A program made the translations under genes and the position numbers. Below the pieces are notes generated by a model, which saw nothing but the letters and a program-made list of their open reading frames with translations, did not search any database and was not told the origin of the DNA. This document shows, in pieces, positions 1-5,428 of a stretch of 5,428 bases of DNA. Numbering within the stretch: the first letter of the stretch is position 1; every line of letters begins with the position of its first letter. Origin of the DNA: Pseudomonadota bacterium (GTDB lineage Bacteria > Pseudomonadota > Alphaproteobacteria > JAKJEU01); contig JAKJEU010000101.1 of the NCBI GenBank assembly GCA_022705265.1, positions 1 through 5,428 of the forward strand. The letters are read 5' to 3'.

Positions 1-689
1 CTTTGCTTATTATTACTGGTTCTTTGGTGGGTGCTTCTGGGGCTATATTGTCATACATTATGTGTGCTGGCATGAACCGTTCACTTACCAATGTTTTAAT
101 CGGTGGATTTGGTTCTGAAACTGGAAATTCTGGCCCATCGATTAACCCTAATGAAGGTAAAACTGCAAAAGCTTCGAATGCAGAAGATGCTTCCTTTATT
201 ATGAAAAACTCTTCAAAAGTCATAATTGTTCCTGGATACGGCATGGCTGTTGCTGGGGCTCAACACGCTTTAAAAGAAATGGGCGATGTTTTGAAAGCAA
301 ATGATGTCGAAGTTAAATATGCAATTCACCCTGTGGCTGGAAGAATGCCTGGTCATATGAATGTGCTTTTGGCTGAGGCAAATATTCCTTATGAAGATGT
401 ATTCGAACTTGACGACATTAACCGTGAATTTGCTTCTTGCGATTGCGTTTATGTTATCGGTGCGAACGATGTTACTAATCCTTTGGCAAAAACTGATAAG
501 ACTTCTCCAATTTATGGTATGCCGATTTTAGATGTTGAAAAATCAAAAACCATATTCTTTGTAAAGCGTTCGATGGCGGTTGGATATTCTGGTGTGGACA
601 ATCCATTATTTTTCGGCGATAATACTTACATGTTGTTTGGAGATGCCAAAAAGATTACCGAAGAAGTGGTTAAATCTCTTAATTCTTAA
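1..689 (+). CDS. pntB: NAD(P)+ transhydrogenase subunit beta, C-terminal half (partial at left edge)
   Basis: PntB is the membrane and NADP(H)-binding subunit of the proton-translocating transhydrogenase. That enzyme couples proton re-entry to hydride transfer from NADH to NADP+, and so supplies NADPH. The frame is open to the window edge, and the first full codon (TTG at 3) is an internal Leu, not a start. About 228 residues remain of a family length near 460. The first ~20 residues, hydrophobic and ending SYIMCAGMNRS, match the last membrane helix of domain II. A linker leads into domain III from about residue 72. Domain III shows the NADP-binding GYGMAVAGAQ (78-87), HPVAGRMPGHMNVLLAEA (109-126), VIGANDVTNP (151-160) and KRSMAVGYSGVDNPLFF (188-204), all close to E. 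coli PntB. The C-terminus is complete, with a TAA stop. pntA should lie just upstream, outside the window. Identity is essentially certain. Confidence 0.97.
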   Translation, partial: LLIITGSLVGASGAILSYIMCAGMNRSLTNVLIGGFGSETGNSGPSINPNEGKTAKASNAEDASFIMKNSSKVIIVPGYGMAVAGAQHALKEMGDVLKANDVEVKYAIHPVAGRMPGHMNVLLAEANIPYEDVFELDDINREFASCDCVYVIGANDVTNPLAKTDKTSPIYGMPILDVEKSKTIFFVKRSMAVGYSGVDNPLFFGDNTYMLFGDAKKITEEVVKSLNS

Positions 690-699
690 AGCTTTTTTA

Positions 700-705
700 A
701 AGGAG
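700..705 (+). promoter_or_regulatory. Shine-Dalgarno site of the 71-residue gene
   Basis: AAGGAG lies 7 bases before the ATG at 713, which is ideal spacing. It is by far the clearest ribosome-binding site in the window and strongly supports the small gene being translated. It sits in the only non-coding gap, which is too short to hold a full promoter as well. Confidence 0.8.
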
Positions 706-710
706 TAACC
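701..710 (+). promoter_or_regulatory. Possible RBS-sequestering arm, complementary to 851-860
   Basis: The ten bases AGGAGTAACC, which include most of the Shine-Dalgarno core, are the exact reverse complement of GGTTACTCCT at 851-860, inside the same small gene (codons 47-50). A U-G pair between 711 and 850 would extend the helix by one. In the mRNA this could form a long-range helix hiding the ribosome-binding site. The complementarity is seen directly; any function is inference, and chance is a real alternative. Confidence 0.25.
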
Positions 711-712
711 TT

Positions 713-928
713 ATGCTTAGAACTTATGAAATTGGACGAATCTTAGAGACTCCATTTTTTAAGAAAAAAGACAAAATTTATATTTCCGAACTTAAAAAAC
801 ACGCTTTCGATGTTATGGAAAGGTCTAAGGGAAGTATTTATATTGATGTGGGTTACTCCTCTATTGCTTTGGCTTTGAAAAAACGGGATTACCTTAATTT
901 TGATGGAGAAGCTATTATCAAATCATGA
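713..928 (+). CDS. Small uncharacterised protein (71 aa), coupled to the HD phosphohydrolase
   Basis: I do not recognise a family. The protein is 71 residues, mildly basic (about 14 Lys/Arg against 10 Asp/Glu), with no Cys or Trp, no signal peptide and no membrane segment, so it is probably cytoplasmic. Visible pieces are an N-terminal stretch MLRTYEIGRILETPFF, a Lys-rich turn (about 17-21), a likely helix around ISELKKHAFDVMERSK (23-38), a strand-like SIYIDVGY (41-48) and a second likely helix with SIALALKKRDY (50-60). This resembles a small alpha/beta or winged-helix fold, but that is only a guess. The gene is judged real because of the strong AAGGAG site at good spacing and its fit between two genes. 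It starts 23 bases after pntB, and its TGA stop overlaps the next ATG. It may be a regulator or partner of the downstream enzyme; this is inferred from coupling alone. Confidence 0.75.
   Translation: MLRTYEIGRILETPFFKKKDKIYISELKKHAFDVMERSKGSIYIDVGYSSIALALKKRDYLNFDGEAIIKS
925..928 (+). other. ATGA start/stop overlap (translational coupling)
   Basis: The ATG of the HD gene (925-927) and the TGA of the small gene (926-928) share bases. The nearest Shine-Dalgarno-like motif for the HD gene, GGAG at 905-908, is 16 bases from the ATG, which is too far to work well. Translation of the HD protein therefore probably depends on ribosomes finishing the small gene. Confidence 0.7.
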
Positions 929-2355
929 GTATTGCAAGTTTTAAAACAATATATGACCCTGTGCACGGATATATAAAAATTCCGTCGTCTTATTGTGAAA
1001 AAATTGTCGATACAAGGCTTTTTCAAAGATTAAGAAACATTGACCAAACTTCAATGAAATCTTTATACCCTTCTGGTAAACATGACCGATTTACTCATTC
1101 GCTTGGGGTTTATCATTTATCTTATCTTTCGGTTGAAAATATTTTAAAAAATTCTGATTTTTCGGAATTTGAATTTGATGAAATTATAAAAATATCTGAA
1201 AGCATTAAAATTGCGTGCCTTCTCCACGATGTTGGACATTCGCCTTTTTCTCATACTTTGGAACATTTTTATTCCATTCATAACAAAGGAAAGCTTGAAG
1301 AATATTTAACCGATATTTTTAAATCTGGTTCTTTCAAACAAGACATAAAAGACATTTCTCCTGCTCCTCATGAACTTGTAAGCGCTTATTTGTCTGTCAC
1401 CTGTTTTAGCCAACAAATCGAAGAATTAAACGGCGACAAAGAATTTATTACAAGAGCCATTATTGGTTGCAAATATAAATCAAAAGACGGTTCTTTACCA
1501 AAGATATTAAAACTTAAAAATGCTTTTATGGAAATTTTAAGCAGTAAGATTGATGTCGACAAACTTGATTATATTTTAAGGGATACTTGGGCTTCTGGTG
1601 CTCATAATACCACTATCGATATTGAAAGATTGCTGGGGTCATTAAAAATTGTACCTTATAAAAATACTTACCGCCTTGTTTTTAAGGCTAATGCTTTAAG
1701 CGTCATTGGAAGCGTGATTGAAGGACGAAATTACCTTTACCGATTTATTTACAACCATCACAAGGTTTTGTATGAAGCCGAAATTATTAATCGTGCGGTT
1801 TTAAAACTTTCAGAAAATATTTCAAAGGGCGAAAAAGAAACTTTTTTAAGTCAAATTTTCAACATTAATGTGTTTTTCAAAAAAACCTTGTACAAGGCAA
1901 TAACTTTATTTTATCCAAATGATGCTGATTTTACTTATTTCTTAAAAGCTGACGAGGATAACAACCCTTATGCCAACGAATTTTTGGCAAGAAATCATAA
2001 AAGATTTCCGTTATGGAAAACCTTTGCTCATTTTAAGGTGCTTTATGCTCATAAAAAGAAATATGAACTTGCAAACATTGTCGAGGAAAGAGATAAAATC
2101 ATAAACTCTTTTACCAAAAAACACGGACTTAAAAGGGACGATATTATCGTTTTAAAAGCAAGTCCAAAAACCTCTCATATTATGAATGATGATGTATTGG
2201 TTGAAATTGGTGGCAAAATTTGTGAATTAACCGAGCTTTATCCAAGCGAAAACGAAAACAAATCATATGACATGGATTGCCCATTTGTTTATTTAAGCCG
2301 TGACAAAGCTCATTTAAAAGAAGAGTTAATCAAATTCATTGACGAATATATTTAA
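925..2355 (+). CDS. HD-domain phosphohydrolase, YwfO/SAMHD1-like (probable dNTP triphosphohydrolase)
   Basis: This is a cytoplasmic HD-superfamily enzyme of 476 residues; B. subtilis YwfO-type members are about 430. Family members such as SAMHD1 and Enterococcus EF1143 hydrolyse dNTPs to deoxynucleoside plus triphosphate. Residues line up with the SAMHD1 active site: DPVHGYI (11-17); Q41 in FQRLRNIDQ; R55 and H58 in RFTHSLGV (first metal ligand); H101-D102 in LLHDVGHSPFSH (metal pair), with H105 and H110 as catalytic histidines; H149-E150; and D212, K213, Y216 and D220 in DVDKLDYILRD (last metal ligand and substrate contacts). No key residue is missing, so the enzyme is probably active. The C-terminal ~190 residues are more divergent and presumably form the oligomerisation/allosteric region. 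The start is fixed by the ATGA overlap and by the DPVHGYI motif lying close to the N-terminus, as is usual. The substrate is inferred; another phosphorylated nucleotide is possible. Confidence 0.9.
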   Translation: MSIASFKTIYDPVHGYIKIPSSYCEKIVDTRLFQRLRNIDQTSMKSLYPSGKHDRFTHSLGVYHLSYLSVENILKNSDFSEFEFDEIIKISESIKIACLLHDVGHSPFSHTLEHFYSIHNKGKLEEYLTDIFKSGSFKQDIKDISPAPHELVSAYLSVTCFSQQIEELNGDKEFITRAIIGCKYKSKDGSLPKILKLKNAFMEILSSKIDVDKLDYILRDTWASGAHNTTIDIERLLGSLKIVPYKNTYRLVFKANALSVIGSVIEGRNYLYRFIYNHHKVLYEAEIINRAVLKLSENISKGEKETFLSQIFNINVFFKKTLYKAITLFYPNDADFTYFLKADEDNNPYANEFLARNHKRFPLWKTFAHFKVLYAHKKKYELANIVEERDKIINSFTKKHGLKRDDIIVLKASPKTSHIMNDDVLVEIGGKICELTELYPSENENKSYDMDCPFVYLSRDKAHLKEELIKFIDEYI

Positions 2356-3623
2356 CTTCCAATCGGTCTTATTTGCACCGTTGAAATACGATTTTTCTTT
2401 CGTCCTAAAACCTTAAATTCAAAACCTTCGAATATAAAAGTTTGACCAACTTCTGGAATTCTTTCGGTTTCATAAATCAAAAACCCAGAAACAGTAGCAG
2501 CATATTTATCCGAAACATTCCAATCAAATTGACGGTTTAAATCACGGATTGTCATACTTCCATCAACAACATATGATCCATCTTCTTGGACTTTTACCTT
2601 TGAATATTCTGGAACTATACTGTCTGTTTCATCATTGATATCGCCAACAATTTCTTCAAGCAAGTCTTCTAATGTAACGATACCAAGAACAACACCATAT
2701 TCATCAACAACTACTGCAAAATGTTCTCTTCTTCTTTTGAAATCTTGAAGCTGGTCAATCAAGTCCGTAGTTTCCAAAACAAACCAAGGTTTCGAAGCAA
2801 TCCCCATAATATCAAGTTTAGATTTGTCTCCATTAACCGCTTCAATCGCTTTTGCCAATGCTTTTATATGCAAAATTCCAACAATATTATCGGTATCATC
2901 TTTGTAAATTGGAATACGGCTGTATGGGCAATTAAATGCAAATTCAACAATTTCTTCGTTGGTCATATCAGCATCGATTGAAGTTACTTTTTTACGGTGA
3001 ACCATGATGTCGGAAACCGTTACTTCCGCCAAATCAAGCACACTTTTAAGCATTAATTTTTCATGTCTTGCTTCAACCTCTGTCCCAAGACCTAAATCAA
3101 TCGCACCTTTAATTTCAGCGATTTTTTCTTCGTTTGTTTTTTCTTCTTCATTTTTAATTCCAAAAACCAATAAAAATTTCGAAATAATAAAGTTCATAGT
3201 AACCACAACAGGGTTAAATATAGGTATCAAAAACCCAATAATCGGAGTTACAAAAAGCGAAAATTGATTAGGAGACCTTACCGCACAGGTTTTTGGCATA
3301 ATTTCACAAAATAACAAAACAATAACGGTCAAAGTAATGGTCGCATACAAAACCCCAATCGTTCCAAAATGACGAACAAAAACCGCAGTCGCAACAGATG
3401 AGGCCAAAATATTAACCACATTATTACCAAACAACAAAGTCCCGATAAGTTGTTCAGGTTTTTTCATTATTTTATTAAAAGCCTTTGCCTTTTTATCGTT
3501 TTCTTTTTCCTTTGCATGCATCAATGATTGAGACGCCGCCATGAACGCTGTTTCTGATGCCGAAAAAAATGCCGAACAAATTAAACAAACAAATAATATT
3601 ATATATTCCAGCTCGCTTGTCAT
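2352..3623 (-). CDS. CNNM/CorC-family membrane protein (DUF21, two CBS domains, CorC_HlyC)
   Basis: This is an inner-membrane protein of 423 residues, often annotated 'hemolysin' or 'HlyC/CorC transporter'. Family members are linked to Mg2+ (sometimes Co2+) efflux and homeostasis; the hemolysin name is historical. Domain order is complete. The DUF21/CNNM domain spans 1 to ~160 with hydrophobic segments near 5-28, 60-83, 88-106 and 122-155, and motifs FFSASETAF (19-27), GNNVVNILASS (66-76) and EIMPKT (107-112). The CBS pair spans ~203-330, including VSDIMVHR (203-210), YSRIPIY (234-240), VVDEYGVVLGIVTLEDLLEE (305-324) and IVGDINDE (325-332). The CorC_HlyC domain spans ~340-420. The start is set by ATGA overlap with the aroB stop (3620-3623). 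A purine-rich GGAAGAGG lies upstream, but 13 bases away, so coupling to aroB is likely. The exact ion and direction of transport cannot be told from sequence. Confidence 0.93.
   Translation of the reverse strand: MTSELEYIILFVCLICSAFFSASETAFMAASQSLMHAKEKENDKKAKAFNKIMKKPEQLIGTLLFGNNVVNILASSVATAVFVRHFGTIGVLYATITLTVIVLLFCEIMPKTCAVRSPNQFSLFVTPIIGFLIPIFNPVVVTMNFIISKFLLVFGIKNEEEKTNEEKIAEIKGAIDLGLGTEVEARHEKLMLKSVLDLAEVTVSDIMVHRKKVTSIDADMTNEEIVEFAFNCPYSRIPIYKDDTDNIVGILHIKALAKAIEAVNGDKSKLDIMGIASKPWFVLETTDLIDQLQDFKRRREHFAVVVDEYGVVLGIVTLEDLLEEIVGDINDETDSIVPEYSKVKVQEDGSYVVDGSMTIRDLNRQFDWNVSDKYAATVSGFLIYETERIPEVGQTFIFEGFEFKVLGRKKNRISTVQIRPIGS
3620..3623 (-). other. ATGA start/stop overlap between aroB and the CNNM gene
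   Basis: On the minus strand the ATG of the CNNM gene (3623-3621) and the TGA of aroB (3622-3620) overlap. This implies one mRNA and probable re-initiation, as at the plus-strand junction at 925-928. Confidence 0.7.
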
Positions 3624-4714
3624 AAAACTTTTAAAACCTCTTCCTTTTCAATTCCTTTTTGGAAATATGCCTTACCAATCCCTTTTAAAAGAATGAAATT
3701 AAGGCTGTTTCCAGTTGCTTTTTTATCACTTGACATCAAAGAAACCAATTCTTCTTTGTCACCAAATTTCAGATTAACCAATAATTCCAATTTTTCATAG
3801 TGATTTTTGATTCTTAACAAATCTTTTTCATCTAATAATTTAAGGTTATATGACAATTTTGCCGCATCAATCGTGCCAAGAGCCACCGCTTCGCCATGAT
3901 TAATATCATAACCCTCATGTTTAAAAGAATAACCCTCGTAAGCATGGGCAAAGGTATGTCCAAGATTTAATAGAGCCCTTAACCCCAAATCCTTTTCATC
4001 TTCGACAACAATATCAGCCTTGTTTTTACAACATCTTGAAATCGCAAAGGAAAGCTCCTCTTCGCTTAAATCCAAAATTTTTTTGCCATTTTGTTCCAAA
4101 TATTCAAAAAATTCAACATCACCCAAAATTCCGTATTTCACAACTTCGGCGTATCCTGCTTTAAGCTCTCTTTTTGGTAAAGTTTTCAAAGTATCAACAT
4201 CAATCAAAACAATTTCAGGCTGGTAAAAGGAACCAATCATATTTTTACCAGTTGGAAGGTTTACCGCGGTTTTTCCGCCTACTGAACTGTCAACTTGCGA
4301 TAAAAGAGTTGTTGGAATTTGGATAAATTTCATTCCACGAAACATTATGCTGGCAAAAAAGCCTGTTAAATCGCCAATTACCCCACCACCAAGAGCAATT
4401 GCAAGAGAAGAACGATTAAGCCCCATTTCCAAAGCTTTGTTACAAAGCATTATCAGATTTTCGGGATTTTTTGTATGTTCACCAGATTTAAAAATATGAT
4501 AAAAAACTTTAAACCCGCCCTTTTCAAGAGAATTTTTAACCATATCAAGATAAAAAGGAGCAACATTTTCATCAGTTATAATAAAAATCTTTTCATTTTG
4601 TTTGACAAATTTTGAAACATATTCAAAAGCATTGTCAAGCAAGCCTTTTCCAATCAAAATATCATAGGATTTATCGCTAAATTTTAAACTTAATTGTTTT
4701 TTGATTTCTGCCAT
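3620..4714 (-). CDS. aroB: 3-dehydroquinate synthase
   Basis: AroB is the second enzyme of the shikimate pathway. It converts 3-deoxy-D-arabino-heptulosonate 7-phosphate to 3-dehydroquinate in the cytoplasm, using bound NAD+ and a divalent metal. At 364 residues it has the normal family length. Diagnostic parts are SYDILIGKGLL (16-26) at the N-terminus; the NAD-binding GGGVIGDLTGF (109-119); IPTTLLSQVDSSVGGKTAVN (133-152); GKNMIGSFYQP (156-166); KAGYAEVVKYG (185-195); NLGHTFAHAYE (250-260); and NHGEAVALG (272-280). Metal ligands by homology are E190, H253 and H273; the lysines K148 and K193 are present. The C-terminal DKKATGNSLNFILLKGIG (330-347) is also typical. The start lies inside the end of mazG (25-base overlap) and is preceded by purine-rich AGAAAGAAG, only a weak ribosome-binding site. 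aroK, the usual alphaproteobacterial upstream partner, is replaced here by mazG. Confidence 0.97.
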   Translation of the reverse strand: MAEIKKQLSLKFSDKSYDILIGKGLLDNAFEYVSKFVKQNEKIFIITDENVAPFYLDMVKNSLEKGGFKVFYHIFKSGEHTKNPENLIMLCNKALEMGLNRSSLAIALGGGVIGDLTGFFASIMFRGMKFIQIPTTLLSQVDSSVGGKTAVNLPTGKNMIGSFYQPEIVLIDVDTLKTLPKRELKAGYAEVVKYGILGDVEFFEYLEQNGKKILDLSEEELSFAISRCCKNKADIVVEDEKDLGLRALLNLGHTFAHAYEGYSFKHEGYDINHGEAVALGTIDAAKLSYNLKLLDEKDLLRIKNHYEKLELLVNLKFGDKEELVSLMSSDKKATGNSLNFILLKGIGKAYFQKGIEKEEVLKVL

Positions 4715-5428
4715 AATTCTTCTTTCTCGCTCATTGTTGCTGATTTTATGTCTTTTCCTTGATTTTTCAAAGACTTTTCAATAAATCTTACCCTATTATC
4801 AAACTTTAAATTAGTACGAAATAAAGCTTCTTCTGGATCTATGTCAATTTTTCTTGCCAAATTAACGCAAGTAAACAAAATATCGCCTAATTCTTCAATT
4901 TTTTCGTCTCTTGATTTTGCTTGTTCAAATTCTTCAATTTCTTCTTTTAATTTTTCAATAACGCCGTCAACATTTTCCCAATCAAAACCAACTTTTGCAG
5001 CCTTTTTTTGCATTTTATACGCCCGCAACATTGAAGGAAGCGAAGATGGAACGCTGTCCAAAATACTTTCAATCGATTCGTTTTGATGCTCTTTTTGTTT
5101 TGCTTTTTCCCAAATCGTTAAAACCTCGTTTGAATTATTAGCTTTATCACTTCCAAACACATGAGGATGGCGGAAAATAAGCTTTTGATTAATTCTTTTT
5201 GCTACATCATCAAAGTTAAATTTACCTTCTTCCTCAGCTATTTCCGATTGAAAAACAACTTGCATAAGCAAATCGCCAAGTTCTTCTTTGAAATTTTCAT
5301 CATCTTTTTTCATAACAGCTTCCATGACTTCATAAGCCTCTTCAACCGCATATTTTGCAAGACTTTCACGAGTTTGCTCTTTATCCCAAGGGCAACCCTT
5401 TTCCTTATCCCGTAACCGTTTCATTGTT
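4690..5428 (-). CDS. mazG: Nucleoside triphosphate pyrophosphohydrolase MazG (probably partial at right edge)
   Basis: MazG hydrolyses (d)NTPs to the monophosphate and pyrophosphate; it is a house-cleaning and stress-related enzyme. Counting from the ATG at 5424-5422 there are 244 residues in two MazG repeats. Repeat one has GCPWDKEQT (10-18), EEAYE (28-32) and EELGD (47-51), giving the metal-binding EExxE...ExxD. FRHPHVFG is at 84-91. Repeat two has GFDW (146-149), EEIEE (161-165) and EELGD (177-181), the same motif. K207, R211 and W238 appear to match residues reported to contact ATP in E. coli MazG. E. coli MazG is 263 residues and has about ten residues before the equivalent of MKRLRD. 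Here the frame stays open past that Met to the edge (next codon Thr), so the true start is probably outside the window. The stop lies 25 bases inside aroB. Confidence 0.95.
   Translation of the reverse strand, partial: TMKRLRDKEKGCPWDKEQTRESLAKYAVEEAYEVMEAVMKKDDENFKEELGDLLMQVVFQSEIAEEEGKFNFDDVAKRINQKLIFRHPHVFGSDKANNSNEVLTIWEKAKQKEHQNESIESILDSVPSSLPSMLRAYKMQKKAAKVGFDWENVDGVIEKLKEEIEEFEQAKSRDEKIEELGDILFTCVNLARKIDIDPEEALFRTNLKFDNRVRFIEKSLKNQGKDIKSATMSEKEELWQKSKNN

Noticed and set aside
3..5. TTG at position 3 as a start codon for the transhydrogenase gene
   Set aside because: The residues from here match the last membrane helix of PntB, about half way into the family, and the frame is open to the edge. 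It is an internal Leu of a gene cut by the window.
685..700. AT-rich imperfect inverted repeat around AAGCTT after pntB, considered as a terminator or operator
   Set aside because: The symmetric core is only AAAGCTTT, with no loop, no GC-rich stem and no T-tract after a hairpin. It is too weak to call.
2388..2403. Small hairpin ACGA...TCGT with a T-rich loop downstream of the HD gene, considered as its terminator
   Set aside because: The stem is only 4 bp, and the T-run is in the loop rather than after the stem. It also lies in the CNNM coding sequence.
2721..3267. Two plus-strand open frames (2721-2981 and 3004-3267) opposite the CNNM gene
   Set aside because: They lie wholly antisense to conserved CBS and membrane-domain coding sequence. 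Their translations are low-complexity (Ser/Phe/Asn-rich) and there is no ribosome-binding site, so they are shadow frames.
4020..4226. Plus-strand open frame of 68 codons opposite aroB
   Set aside because: It is antisense to conserved AroB sequence, Ser/Lys-rich, and has no recognisable motif.
4841..5415. Plus-strand open frames (4841-5086 and 5161-5415) opposite mazG
   Set aside because: They are mirror frames of the Glu/Lys-rich MazG repeats, which read as Phe/Ser-rich on the other strand. Nothing supports translation.
713..5428. mazG, the HD phosphohydrolase and the small gene together as one nucleotide-based defence island
   Set aside because: mazG sits in a separate, oppositely oriented operon with aroB, and both it and pntB are ordinary housekeeping genes. 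No toxin, nuclease, integrase or other defence or mobile signature is present.

Overview
The window is 5.4 kb of AT-rich, very densely packed bacterial chromosome using the standard code: TGG encodes Trp and TGA acts as a stop. It holds five protein genes. Two run off the window edges (pntB on the left, mazG on the right). No RNA gene, mobile element, CRISPR array or origin is visible. The order aroB followed by a CNNM/CorC-type 'hemolysin' gene is, from general knowledge, typical of Alphaproteobacteria, where it usually forms aroK-aroB-CNNM. With the low GC and tight packing, this suggests an AT-rich, possibly host-associated alphaproteobacterium. That assignment is inference; no marker gene is present to prove it.

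Plus strand, left half (1-2355): the 3' end of pntB (proton-translocating NAD(P)+ transhydrogenase, beta subunit) is followed after 23 bases by a 71-residue gene of unknown function with a good Shine-Dalgarno site. That gene overlaps the next start by ATGA. The next gene encodes a 476-residue HD-domain phosphohydrolase of the YwfO/SAMHD1-like dNTPase type, with all recognisable catalytic residues intact.

Minus strand, right half (2352-5428): mazG (nucleoside triphosphate pyrophosphohydrolase), then aroB (3-dehydroquinate synthase), then a DUF21/CBS/CorC_HlyC membrane protein. They form one overlapping operon (25-base and 4-base overlaps). It converges on the HD gene so tightly that the two stop codons share the bases TTAA.

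Only 23 bases (690-712) lie outside coding sequence. Promoters for both operons must therefore lie outside the window or inside genes. No convincing intrinsic terminator is seen.

No clearly new multi-gene system is evident. The parts most worth a second look are the uncharacterised 71-residue gene coupled to the HD phosphohydrolase, an exact 10-base complement between that gene's ribosome-binding site and its own coding region, and the overlapping convergent stops.
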